From: Dermabacter sp.
GTDB lineage: Bacteria; Actinomycetota; Actinomycetes; Actinomycetales; Dermabacteraceae
Direction: 5' to 3'
Assembly (NCBI GenBank): GCA_030538475.1
Contig: JAUNTX010000007.1
Span: 53,669 to 117,668, forward strand
DNA length: 64,000 bases
A program made the position numbers and the translations under genes. Positions 55,852 to 64,000 of this stretch are shown here, one piece after another. The notes beneath the pieces were generated by a model. That model was not told where the DNA came from. It searched no databases and saw only the letters and a list, made by a program, of their open reading frames with translations. Each line of letters begins with the position of its first letter. Within the stretch, counting starts at the first letter, position 1.

Positions 55852-57822
55852 ATGACACCGAGACGCCCGCGCGCACGCCGCGCGCTCGTGGCGCTGACCC
55901 TCGCCGCGGGGCTCACCGTCGGCCCCGCCGTCCTTCCCGCCACCGCGCCCCTCCCGCTTGCCGCCCCCGCCCACGCCATTGGCGAAGAGGGCCCGTTCGA
56001 TCTGCCGCTGTCCACCACGCGCACGACCGCCGCGCGCGCCGCCGTCGGCACGTTCGACCTCACGAAGCTGCTCAACCCGGACGTGCTCGCCACCCTCGAT
56101 ACTGACTCGTGGCAGTTGTCCGTTGCCGATGGCACGTCGGACCCCTCCGCGCCGCCCACCGTGGCGCCCGACGGTCGCACGATCACGGTGCCGGGCCAGG
56201 GCGTGTGGCAGGTGGTGGAGGACAGCGTGTACTTCACGCCCACCTCGAGCGCGACCGGGGTCCCGCAATCGGTCCAGCTCACCGTGACCTCGCTCGCGGG
56301 CTACACCTCGAACCCGATCACCCTCACCGTGGTCTACCCCGCGGCCCCGAGCCGCTCAGCCCGCGCCGCCGAAGGCGAAACCGCGCGGATCAGCCTGGGC
56401 CTCGAGCCCGCGCTCGTCAATCACAACAGCGTCGCTTTCACGCTCGAAGCGATGCCCACGGGAACCGCGCTGAGCGCCGACGCGACCGAACTCGTGGTGC
56501 CCGACGAAGGCACGTGGCGGGCCGTGGGGGAGGGCGAGGTTGAGTTCACTCCCCGGCGCGAGCGCGCGATGCGTCAGCCCACACCCGTGCACTACACGGT
56601 GAGTGACACGTGGGGCGAGCGGACCCGACCCGGCACGATCACCCTCAGCATCCCCCGGATCGCCGAGTTCACCGGGGCGGAAGCCTACGGCCAACCGGTG
56701 AACTTCTCCCTCGCCACCTACTCCACGAACATCGACTTTTCCACGCTCGAACTCGTGCCCTACAGCGAGGCCGCCGACACCGAGGTGATCCAACCCGGCC
56801 TGCGCGTCGCGGTCCGCAATCAGGGCACGTGGAGCCTGGACCGCGAATCGGCCACACTCACCTTCACGCCCCTGAGCGATACGGTCCGGGACGTGACTCC
56901 CATCGGCGTGCGGGGCAGGGACCCGCTCGGCAACTCCTCGGCCGTGGTCCCCATCAACGTCGGCTACCCGCAGGTGGGCCTCTCCTACCGCTCCTTCACG
57001 TTCGGCACGATCGCCACGTTCATGCCGCTCGACGGCTCCCTCCACGTCCTCTCCAGCAGCTTCGCCTTCCGCGGCAACGACATGCCAGCCGGCACCGAAG
57101 TCACCGACAACGGCCTCACCATGATCGTGCCCGGGGAGGGCACCTGGCGGATGGACCGCACGAACCTCGAGGCGTCCTTCCACCCCAACGCGGGCGTCAC
57201 CGAGAGCCCCACGCCCGCCACCTACTCCGTCAGCGGACAGTACGGCACCAACGAGACCCTGGGCCTGCTCGAAGCGCAATACGCCGAGGCCGTGCCCATT
57301 GCGCGCGACGAAGAAGTGACCATGAGTTCCACGGGGGAACCGCTCATCATCGACGTGCTCGCCAACGACACTCCCGCGTCCGCGGCCCAGGCGCTCGAAC
57401 CCGCGACCCTGCAACTGCGCAGCGCGTCGGCCACGAACATTCAAGACCTGGTGCTCGGCACCGGCACCCGCCTCGTCATCCCCGACACGGGCGTGTTCGA
57501 GGTGACCGACGCGGGCGCGGTCCGGTTCACGCCCGTTGCCGGATTCGTCGGGCGCACCAAGCCCATCGAATACAGCGTCCAAGACACCCGGGGCCTGCGC
57601 ACCTCCGCCCGCCTCGTGGTCGAAGTGGACCCGCTGCTGGGCAACACCCCGCAGGAGGGCTCCCAGGGCTCGGGCGTCAACGCGCTGCTCTCGCAACTCC
57701 TGCCCACGACCAGCATATCCACGTTCGCGATGTTCGTCTCGATCACCACGCTGCTCACCTTCACGGGCGGGGTGTCCCTGTGGGTGGGCCGCCAGATCGA
57801 ACGCGGCCGGGCCGACGGCTAG
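55852..57822 (+). CDS. Surface protein with CshA-type repeat domains
   Basis: 656 residues. A long Arg-rich signal peptide ends near LPLAAPAHA. About five beta-rich repeats of 85-100 residues follow, each with a P-G/D-x-G-x-W or TG-x-F turn and a closing FTP (VPGQGVWQVVEDSVYFTP, VPDEGTWRAVGEGEVEFTP, VRNQGTWSLDRESATLTFTP, VPGEGTWRMDRTNLEASFHP, IPDTGVFEVTDAGAVRFTP). This is the CshA fibril repeat pattern. The C-terminus is a transmembrane helix plus RQIERGR, with no LPxTG. AGGGAGGT precedes the ATG at 55852. Probable adhesin-like function. Confidence 0.8.
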   Translation: MTPRRPRARRALVALTLAAGLTVGPAVLPATAPLPLAAPAHAIGEEGPFDLPLSTTRTTAARAAVGTFDLTKLLNPDVLATLDTDSWQLSVADGTSDPSAPPTVAPDGRTITVPGQGVWQVVEDSVYFTPTSSATGVPQSVQLTVTSLAGYTSNPITLTVVYPAAPSRSARAAEGETARISLGLEPALVNHNSVAFTLEAMPTGTALSADATELVVPDEGTWRAVGEGEVEFTPRRERAMRQPTPVHYTVSDTWGERTRPGTITLSIPRIAEFTGAEAYGQPVNFSLATYSTNIDFSTLELVPYSEAADTEVIQPGLRVAVRNQGTWSLDRESATLTFTPLSDTVRDVTPIGVRGRDPLGNSSAVVPINVGYPQVGLSYRSFTFGTIATFMPLDGSLHVLSSSFAFRGNDMPAGTEVTDNGLTMIVPGEGTWRMDRTNLEASFHPNAGVTESPTPATYSVSGQYGTNETLGLLEAQYAEAVPIARDEEVTMSSTGEPLIIDVLANDTPASAAQALEPATLQLRSASATNIQDLVLGTGTRLVIPDTGVFEVTDAGAVRFTPVAGFVGRTKPIEYSVQDTRGLRTSARLVVEVDPLLGNTPQEGSQGSGVNALLSQLLPTTSISTFAMFVSITTLLTFTGGVSLWVGRQIERGRADG

Positions 57823-59270
57823 TCGGTCGGGTCCGCCTCAAGCCCCAGGAGGTCGATGAGGGCCGCGTGCTTGTGCACGCGCTCCTCGAACTCGGGCCAC
57901 GACATCTCGCTCGCGCCCCACGCCCGCTGGGCGACGGCGAGCAGGCGCGGCATGAGAGAGCGTTGGCGCTCGACCGCGCTCGTCAGGTAGTCGGTAAAGA
58001 TCTGGGCGTCGAGGCCGAGCACGAGGGCACGCTCGTCGTCCGGAAGCCGCGGCGGCACGAGCTCGCCCGTGAAGACGCGCTCGAGCGGCAGCTGCGAGGC
58101 CGGGTGATCGAGCCCGAGCACGCGCCGTGAAGCGGCGACAGTCTGGAAACCGCGCGAGGTGAGGGTGGCGAGCGACGGCCCATCGCCCGTGTGCAGGACC
58201 ACCGCGTCGTCCGGCACGCGCACAAGCGGAGCGGTATCCCACACGACCATGCGGCGCTCGCGAGAGGCCAGCACCTGGGAGGCGAACGTGGTGAAGCGCC
58301 CCAGGATCTCCGCCTCGCGCGTGTAGCCCCACTCCTGGAGCCGCGCCGCCGCCTCGGGGGAGCGCTCCCATTCCTCGAGCGGGACGTCTTGGCCGCCCAC
58401 GTGAATGAACGGGGAGTCAAACACGTCGGTGAGCTGTTCGAGCACGTCCCGCACGAACTGGAAGGCAGTATCGGACGTGCCGAGCACGTGCGGGCTGACG
58501 CCCCACGTCTCCCGCACCCCAACCGGCGCGTCCGTCGCGCCGAGCGTCGGATAGGCGGCGATGGCGGCCTGCACATGGCCGGGCATGCTCACCTCCGGCA
58601 CGATCTGCACGCCGCGCGCATGCGCGTAGGCCACGAGCTCCGCGAGCTCATCCTGGGTGTAGAAGCCGCCGTGGCGCAGATTCGTGAAGGTGTCGGTGCC
58701 GTCGAACCGGGGCGTGCCGATCACGGTGCGCTCGCGCCACGCGCCCACCTCCGTGAGTGCCGGGTAGCCGCGCATCTCAAAGCGCCAGCCCTGATCGTCC
58801 GTGAGGTGCAGGTGCAGGACGTTGAGGCGGTACACGGCCATGACGTCGATGAGCAGGCGCAGCTCCTCGAGCGGCACGAAGTGCCGTGCCACGTCGATCA
58901 TGAGGGCGCGCCACGCGTGGGTGGGGGCGTCGCTGATGGTGACGGCGGGGATACTGCGGGGTTCGTCGGCCGACGGCGGACCGCCCACAATCGCCGCCTC
59001 ATCCGTGAGGTCCCGGCACCGCGCCAGGTAGACGATCTGCGCGAACATGTTGCGCCCGTCGGCCAGCGCCGCCTCGCTTCCGGCGGTGATCCAGGCGCCA
59101 TCCGCGTGAATGCTCAGCGTGTAGTGCGTGCGCGGCAGCTCGTCGCTGATGCTCACGCGGACCTCGTGGAAAGGATCGGAGGTCACCCATGGTGCGGCGC
59201 CCGAGAAGAGGGCGGAGGCGGGGGTGGGCAGGAGGGGCAGGCCCACCTCGGGTTCTTCGGCCGTAGACAC
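57819..59270 (-). CDS. GH20 beta-N-acetylhexosaminidase homologue with altered catalytic pair
   Basis: 483 residues with the GH20 fold: AWRALMIDVARHFVPLEELRLLIDVMAVYRLNVLHLHLTDDQGW, then GVQIVPEV and FIHVGG. In active enzymes the next two residues are Asp-Glu (HxGGDE), the substrate-assisting and acid/base pair. Here they are Q294-D295 (codons CAA GAC). The PEIDMPGH Asp is Ser (S228). It may therefore bind rather than hydrolyse glycans. No signal peptide. AAGGAG upstream of the GTG fixes the start. It is convergent with the CshA protein, the stops overlapping by 3 bp. Confidence 0.85.
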   Translation of the reverse strand: MSTAEEPEVGLPLLPTPASALFSGAAPWVTSDPFHEVRVSISDELPRTHYTLSIHADGAWITAGSEAALADGRNMFAQIVYLARCRDLTDEAAIVGGPPSADEPRSIPAVTISDAPTHAWRALMIDVARHFVPLEELRLLIDVMAVYRLNVLHLHLTDDQGWRFEMRGYPALTEVGAWRERTVIGTPRFDGTDTFTNLRHGGFYTQDELAELVAYAHARGVQIVPEVSMPGHVQAAIAAYPTLGATDAPVGVRETWGVSPHVLGTSDTAFQFVRDVLEQLTDVFDSPFIHVGGQDVPLEEWERSPEAAARLQEWGYTREAEILGRFTTFASQVLASRERRMVVWDTAPLVRVPDDAVVLHTGDGPSLATLTSRGFQTVAASRRVLGLDHPASQLPLERVFTGELVPPRLPDDERALVLGLDAQIFTDYLTSAVERQRSLMPRLLAVAQRAWGASEMSWPEFEERVHKHAALIDLLGLEADPTD

Positions 59271-59339
59271 GGGGCTCCTTCGTTCATGCGGGGGACAGAA
59301 AAATCTTCCCATGCAGGTCAGAGAGGTATCTGGGGCAAC

Positions 59340-59379
59340 AAAAAGGCGGGCATCCACCCCGATGAGGGGGATGCCCGCC
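59340..59379 (-). terminator. Rho-independent terminator of the NlpC/P60 gene
   Basis: On the minus strand an 11-bp perfect stem (59345-59355 with 59369-59379) is followed by five U residues (plus-strand A-run 59340-59344). It lies ~70 nt after the stop of the peptidoglycan hydrolase gene. The clearest terminator in the window. Confidence 0.9.
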
Positions 59380-59449
59380 GAACACTGATCGTGCGCTCTC
59401 GACTCTCTTCCCTAGGACACAGACGTGTCAGAGTCGAACTCGCCGCCGA

Positions 59450-60574
59450 TCAGCGGTACGTGACGAACAGTGCGTTCGAATCCCAGATGGTGCGCTTGAG
59501 CACCTGCTGGCGACCACCGGAGGCATCGATGATCGTGTTGCCACCGGCGTAAATGCCGATGTGGCCGTAGTTGTTGGCCGTGAACACCACGAGGTCACCC
59601 GGCTGCGCCTCGGACTTCGGAATGAAACGACCGGCGAAAGCCTGCTGGCGGGCCGTGCGCGGAACGCTAATGCCGTGCGATTCGTACACGTGCTTGACGA
59701 GGCCCGAGCAGTCGAAGCCCACGTTGGGGTTCGAGGACCCCCACGCGTACGGCTTGTTCACCTGCGCCTCAGCGAGAGCCACAATCGAGGCACCGTTGAA
59801 GCCCGAGGACTGGGACGGAGCCGGGGCGCTCGGCGCGGCCGGAGCCGCGGAAGCCGACGAACCGCCCTGCAGGGCGCTCCAGGTCTTCGGGCCCGCAATA
59901 CCATCGGCGGTGAGACCCGCGCTCGACTGGAACGAGCGGACGGCACTGTTCGTGCCGCGGCCGAAGATGCCATCGACCCGGAGCGAAGCACCACGCTGGT
60001 TGAGGAGCGTCTGCAGGGAGCTCACGGCGCCGCCGCGGCTACCCTGACGGACCGTGGGCGTACCGCTCGACGGAGCGGCCGGGGCCGACGCCTGCGGTGC
60101 GGGAGCCGACGAGCCCGAGCTGAGCGCGTTGCGGGTCTGGGGGCCCACGATGCCGTCCACGCCGAGACCTCGCGAACTCTGGAAGTTCACGACGGCGCGG
60201 TACGTGGCCGAACCGAAAATGCCGTCCACGTTGATGCGGGCGCCATTGGCGTTCAGGAGGGTCTGGAGCGCGCTCACGTTCTGGCCGCGGTGCCCCTGGC
60301 GAATGGTGGTGGAACCGAGGGCCGCGGGGACGATGTTCTGGGGGGCGATGGCTGCAAGATCCGCAGTCACCGTCGTGGGGGGGGGCACGGGGGCGGTCGG
60401 TGCCGTGGTGGCCTCTGCCGGGCTTGCCTGCAGGCCCGCGACTCCGGTGGCGGCGACGGCGGTGGCTGCTGCCACACCGGTCGCGCCCTTGGAGAGGGGG
60501 GCCACGAGGCCGCGGTAGGAGATCACTGCGGGGCCCTCGGCGCGGTGCGTGCCACGTCGAGTCGTTCGGAGCAT
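59450..60574 (-). CDS. NlpC/P60 peptidoglycan endopeptidase with two PG-binding domains
   Basis: 374 residues. A signal or anchor region (to ~55) precedes two PG_binding_1 repeats (about 86-152 and 173-236, each with SxLQTLLN and VDGIFG), an Ala/Pro/Ser linker and a C-terminal NlpC/P60 domain (260-374). The catalytic cysteine is C289 in GFDCSGLVKH and the histidine is H338 in YGHIGIYAGG; the third polar residue is D350. It cleaves stem peptides in the wall, probably for cell separation. GGAGGA lies 12 nt upstream of the ATG; a GTG at 60583 is an alternative start. Confidence 0.95.
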   Translation of the reverse strand: MLRTTRRGTHRAEGPAVISYRGLVAPLSKGATGVAAATAVAATGVAGLQASPAEATTAPTAPVPPPTTVTADLAAIAPQNIVPAALGSTTIRQGHRGQNVSALQTLLNANGARINVDGIFGSATYRAVVNFQSSRGLGVDGIVGPQTRNALSSGSSAPAPQASAPAAPSSGTPTVRQGSRGGAVSSLQTLLNQRGASLRVDGIFGRGTNSAVRSFQSSAGLTADGIAGPKTWSALQGGSSASAAPAAPSAPAPSQSSGFNGASIVALAEAQVNKPYAWGSSNPNVGFDCSGLVKHVYESHGISVPRTARQQAFAGRFIPKSEAQPGDLVVFTANNYGHIGIYAGGNTIIDASGGRQQVLKRTIWDSNALFVTYR

Positions 60575-60917
60575 GGGGTTCACTTCCTCCCCTCGCACGT
60601 GGCCAGCTGCCCACTCCCGTCACGGGGTGCCAAATCGAGGAAGGAGCCCCCAGTGCGTGACGGGGAAGCGATCACGGGGGTGGGACGGTACTCGGGTTGT
60701 CCCTCGACCACAGTAGGGCCCGCCCGGGCGGGATGCCCATACTCAGAGAACCTTCAGGGCCCCGATTTGGGGGAACTTTTACCAAGTATTGCCTTGATAG
60801 CGAATCAATAAGCTTTTCTTGAGAATCACGGCGTGGTAGTTACATTCGTGTAATTCAGGAGGGTGCGGCGGGCCGTTTTTCTCCCTGCTGCGTGCCCTCA
60901 GCGGTTCCGGGCAGCAG
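60575..60917. other. Intergenic region upstream of the NlpC/P60 gene
   Basis: About 340 bp with no gene. It holds an AT-rich stretch (60775-60850) that is a likely promoter region, and a perfect 14-bp palindrome CCCGCCCGGGCGGG at 60719-60732. I looked for a ydaO-type c-di-AMP riboswitch, common before actinobacterial wall hydrolases, and did not find its conserved blocks. Confidence 0.6.
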
Positions 60918-60948
60918 AAAACCCCCGAACCCGTAGGCTCGAGGGTTT
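60918..60948 (-). terminator. Terminator of tRNA-Pro
   Basis: Minus strand AAACCCTCGA pairs with TCGGGGGTTT (one wobble) around a GCCTACGGGT loop and is followed by TTC. It is ~25 nt after the tRNA 3' end. Confidence 0.8.
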
Positions 60949-60972
60949 CCTCAGTTCTGCCGCAGAACACAC

Positions 60973-61048
<76 letters not shown>

Positions 61049-61135
61049 AATGTTCACGATCAGCTCGCGAACCCCACCAACTATAGCGCCTTCGCCCGCC
61101 CACCTTCGACTCGCGGTGGCGTGAGAGCGGCCACG

Positions 61136-62098
61136 TCAGGCGGGTGGCGCGGTCTTGCGGGGGCGCAGCGTCAGGACGCTCACTTCCGGGCGGCACGCGA
61201 AACGCATGTTGTACTTCGGGCTCGCGCCGAGGCCCGCACTCACGTGCAGGGGAACACCGCGATGCAGGCTCACGCCCTTCGCCTGGCTGCGGTGCAGGTC
61301 GCAGTTCGTCACGAGCGCCCCGAAGAACGGGACGGCCAGCTGTCCGCCGTGCGTGTGGCCCGCGAGGATCAGGTCGCAGCCGTCCTCGACAAACTCATCG
61401 AGCACCCGCCGGTACGGCGCGTGCGCCACCCCAATCTTGATGCTCGTGCGGCCGCTGCGGGGGCGGTGGGTGGCCGACGGCGGGGGGAACTCGTCGTGAT
61501 CCAGGTGGGGATCGTCCACGCCCACCAGTTCGATATCGGCCCCGGACACCTGGATCAGGGCCCGGGCGTTGTCGAGGTCCTTCCATCCGCCGGAGGCGAG
61601 GCCCTCGACGAGCTCCTCGACCGGCAGCTGTGGCTTCTCGAAGCGCTCGCGGTAGTTGGCGGGGCGCGGGTCCGGCAGGAGGTAGCGAAACAGATTGCGT
61701 CTGCCCGCCGCGAACTTGTCGTTCGAGCCGAGCACGAACGCGCCCGGCCGCTGAAGCAGGGGAGCCAGATCATCCAGCAGCGGCGCTATCGCGGCCTCCG
61801 AGGCCACGTTGTCGCCCGTGTTGATGATGAGGTCGGGCTTGAGGGCCGCGAGGTGGCGAAGAAATGCCCGCTTCTTCTTCTGCTCGGGCAGCATATGGGC
61901 ATCGGACATGTGCAGGATGCGCACGGGCCCGCTGCCTTCGGGCAGGATCCGCAGCTCGAACTCCCGTACCTCGAACAGGTGGATTTCGATGTGCCGGGCC
62001 CACACGTGGGCGGCCGCGGCCGCGACGAATCCCGCGGCGCCGATCCCCGCGAGGACCTTACCGAGGGGGGTGCAGCGCCGGTCAGTCGCCACCGTCAC
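61136..62098 (-). CDS. YkuE-like metallophosphoesterase
   Basis: 320 residues. One N-terminal hydrophobic helix (VLAGIGAAGFVAAAAAHVW) anchors a calcineurin-type phosphoesterase domain. Its metal motifs are MSDAHM (D-x-H), NTGDNVAS, LGSNDKF and ILAGHTHGGQ. Members act on phospholipid headgroups or related phosphoesters at the membrane; the substrate is unknown. The GTG start at 62098 lies inside the end of the PBP gene (17-bp overlap), so coupling is likely. A GTG at 62092 is an alternative. Confidence 0.9.
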   Translation of the reverse strand: MTVATDRRCTPLGKVLAGIGAAGFVAAAAAHVWARHIEIHLFEVREFELRILPEGSGPVRILHMSDAHMLPEQKKKRAFLRHLAALKPDLIINTGDNVASEAAIAPLLDDLAPLLQRPGAFVLGSNDKFAAGRRNLFRYLLPDPRPANYRERFEKPQLPVEELVEGLASGGWKDLDNARALIQVSGADIELVGVDDPHLDHDEFPPPSATHRPRSGRTSIKIGVAHAPYRRVLDEFVEDGCDLILAGHTHGGQLAVPFFGALVTNCDLHRSQAKGVSLHRGVPLHVSAGLGASPKYNMRFACRPEVSVLTLRPRKTAPPA

Positions 62099-64000
62099 CC
62101 TCGCCCTCGTCGCCGTCACCGGCGGTATCGTCCTGCTCCGCGGGAGCCTGGCCCGGCGGCTGGGTCGACGCCGGCGGGGGCGTCGTGCTCGCGGCCGGTG
62201 GGGTGGGCGGCGGCGCCGGGCGCTCCGGGGCGCCCGGGAACGGAATGTTCTCCATCCCATCGCTCGCCCGCGTCATGTACTCCTGCCACGTGGGCAGGGA
62301 GACCGTGTTGCCCCACACGCGGCCACGCGGGAGTGTCTGACCGTCCACGGCGAAGCCGCCGGGGCGCACGTCGGAGGTCGGGTTCCCGAACCACACGGCG
62401 GTGGACATCTGGCCCGTGAAGCCCACGTACCACGTGTGGTACTGGCTGCTCGACGTGCCGGTCTTGCCGCCCGCGTCGTGCCCGGGCACCGTGCGGCCCT
62501 TCCCCGTGGCCTGCGGGTCCTCGAGGTCCTGCTTGAGCACCCACGCCATCGCGTCGGCCACCGTCGGATCGAGCACCTGCTCGCACTTCGTGCCCGTGAT
62601 GGGCAGCTCGTTGCCGTCGCGATCAAGCACCTGCGTGATCGACTGCGGCTCGCAGTACACGCCGTCGGCGATGTACGTGGCGTACGCGGCGGCCATGTCG
62701 AGCGAGGCGATGTTCAGCTCGCCGAGCGCAAGCACCGACGGGGCGAGCTTCTGCCCGTAGATGTCCTGGATCGGCAGGTTCCGGTTCTCCTCAATCGAAT
62801 CGTTGAAGTACGCCGGGACCACGCCCATCGTGCGGGCGGTCGAGCCGATGTCGCACAGGTCGGTGGCCTGGGCGATGCGCGCGTAGGAGGTGTTGACGGA
62901 GAACTTCGTGGCATCCAGGACGGTCTGCCGCGCGGGCAGCGACACCGAGACCGCGTTATCGGGATCCCAACCCGAGCGCTCGTACCAGCGCCCGCCCGGC
63001 AGGCAGTTCGCGGGGAACGACTGGAAGGTTTCGCGCCGCGTCTCCACCGTGTTCCAGATGGTGCCGCCGGTGCGCAGGTACTCCGTGAGCACGAACGGCT
63101 TGAACGTCGAGCCGACGGGGAAGCCGTTGCCGCCCCCCAGGTGTTTCGGGGCATTGAAGTTCAGCGACGTTTCGCCCGGCCCCGCGTCCTGATGCGGGTT
63201 GAACGAACGGTTCTGGGCCATGACGAGGATCTTGCCGGTGCCCGGCTCCGTCGTGACGATCGTGTGCCCGAAGCCGTGCGACGAATCCGCGGGCACGCGA
63301 CGGTTGAGGATCTCTTCGGCGAGCGCCTGCTTCGCCGGATCGAGCGTGGTCTTGATCGTGAGGCCGCCGCCGTACAGCAGCGCGGTGCGCTCTTCGACCG
63401 TGGGGGCGAACGACGGGTCCGCGAGCAGGGAGCGGGTCACGTAGTCGCAGAAGAACCCGCTGCCACCGGCGTCGGCGCAGCCCGCCGTGACGTTCTTGAT
63501 GTGCAGCATGTCCGCGATCGGCTGCTCGCGATACTGGTTGTATTCCTCTTCGGTGATGTAGCCGAGCGAATACATGTCGTGGAGGACTTCGTTGCGGCGC
63601 CGCTCACCGTTCTCGGGATTTCTCACCGGATCGTTCGTGTTCGGCGAGTTCGTGATGCCTGCCAGGAGCGCGGCCTCGCCCGGGGTGAGGTCGGCGGCGC
63701 TCTTGGAGAAGTAGTGCTGCGCCGCGGTCTCCACGCCGTACTGGGAGGGGCCGAACTGCGCCACGTTGAGGTAGCCGTTGAGGATTTCCTCCTTCGACCA
63801 CTTCTTCTCGAGCGAAATCGCGAGCTTCGCTTCGCGCAACTTACGGATCAGGGTGGTTTCTGTGGCCTGCTTGATCGCGTCGTCATCCCGCCGCTGCACC
63901 GCGTCCATGAGCAGGGCGTTCTTCACGTACTGCTGGGTGAGGGTAGAGCCGCCCTGCATGTTGCCGCCCGTGGCGTTCGTGACGAGGGCGCGCATCGTGC
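62082..64000 (-). CDS. Bifunctional class A penicillin-binding protein (partial)
   Basis: Wall glycan polymerase and transpeptidase, truncated at the window edge; the N-terminal membrane segment is missing and the visible part is 639 codons. The GT51 motif MQGGSTLTQQYVKN, and EKKWSKEEILNGYLN further on, are seen. The transpeptidase domain carries GSTFKPF (SxxK), SVNTSYAR (SxN) and GGKTGTS (KTG). The C-terminus is a Pro/Thr-rich tail ending in an acidic Gly-Asp run. It precedes the metallophosphoesterase in the same transcript. Confidence 0.96.
   Translation of the reverse strand, partial: TMRALVTNATGGNMQGGSTLTQQYVKNALLMDAVQRRDDDAIKQATETTLIRKLREAKLAISLEKKWSKEEILNGYLNVAQFGPSQYGVETAAQHYFSKSAADLTPGEAALLAGITNSPNTNDPVRNPENGERRRNEVLHDMYSLGYITEEEYNQYREQPIADMLHIKNVTAGCADAGGSGFFCDYVTRSLLADPSFAPTVEERTALLYGGGLTIKTTLDPAKQALAEEILNRRVPADSSHGFGHTIVTTEPGTGKILVMAQNRSFNPHQDAGPGETSLNFNAPKHLGGGNGFPVGSTFKPFVLTEYLRTGGTIWNTVETRRETFQSFPANCLPGGRWYERSGWDPDNAVSVSLPARQTVLDATKFSVNTSYARIAQATDLCDIGSTARTMGVVPAYFNDSIEENRNLPIQDIYGQKLAPSVLALGELNIASLDMAAAYATYIADGVYCEPQSITQVLDRDGNELPITGTKCEQVLDPTVADAMAWVLKQDLEDPQATGKGRTVPGHDAGGKTGTSSSQYHTWYVGFTGQMSTAVWFGNPTSDVRPGGFAVDGQTLPRGRVWGNTVSLPTWQEYMTRASDGMENIPFPGAPERPAPPPTPPAASTTPPPASTQPPGQAPAEQDDTAGDGDEGEGDGGD

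Noticed and set aside
60575..60850. Possible ydaO-type c-di-AMP riboswitch before the NlpC/P60 gene
   Set aside because: The conserved blocks expected on the minus strand are not present in a recognisable order.

Overview
The window is a high-GC chromosomal segment of an actinobacterium. It has very short intergenic gaps, many GTG starts, frequent 4-base GTGA/ATGA stop-start overlaps, and several genes whose start codon lies 6-7 nt after a -10 hexamer (leaderless mRNAs). The coproporphyrin-dependent heme branch (hemY/hemH/hemQ, with a [2Fe-2S]-type ferrochelatase), the lysC internal start, DUF6318 lipoproteins and CshA-type repeats fit Actinomycetota. The Dermabacteraceae (Dermabacter/Brachybacterium) are my best guess, from gene order and protein style only.

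Layout. 0-8.2 kb: heme synthesis, with hemE-hemY-hemQ-hemH-hemC-hemD-hemB leftward and hemA rightward from a shared divergent promoter region. 8.2-15.2 kb: housekeeping (GyrI-like protein, recR with a coupled membrane protein, lysC-asd, a TetR regulator coupled to a PRC-barrel protein). 15.2-30 kb: a cell-surface glycan region with two large acyltransferase-SGNH proteins, a third acyltransferase, three family-2 glycosyltransferases, a MOP-type flippase, a DUF6541 membrane protein, DUF2304 and a sugar epimerase, interrupted by an M18 aminopeptidase. 30.1-31.4 kb: tgt.

31.4-54.3 kb: a Wadjet (JetABC/MksBEF-like) SMC system broken in two. jetA (DUF3375) is at 31.4-32.9 kb. jetB (DUF4194) and jetC (SMC-like ATPase) are at 50.2-54.3 kb on the same strand. 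The 17.2 kb between them holds accessory DNA: a DUF6318/PKD/DUF6318 secreted-protein array of mosaic base composition; a LacI-controlled operon that looks like a beta-1,2-glucan (sophoro-oligosaccharide) uptake and degradation locus (solute-binding protein, two permeases, Tat-exported GH144-like protein, GH3, GH94); a decayed VbhA/Fic toxin-antitoxin pair; a methyltransferase; a cytidine-deaminase/ASCH fusion; and two related 4-TM proteins near the two ends. No JetD nuclease gene is in the window.

54.4-64 kb: maltokinase, a CshA-repeat surface protein, a GH20 protein with an altered catalytic motif, an NlpC/P60 peptidoglycan hydrolase with a clear terminator, tRNA-Pro(CGG), a metallophosphoesterase and a truncated (window edge) class A penicillin-binding protein. 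I saw no CRISPR array, transposase, integrase or rRNA gene.
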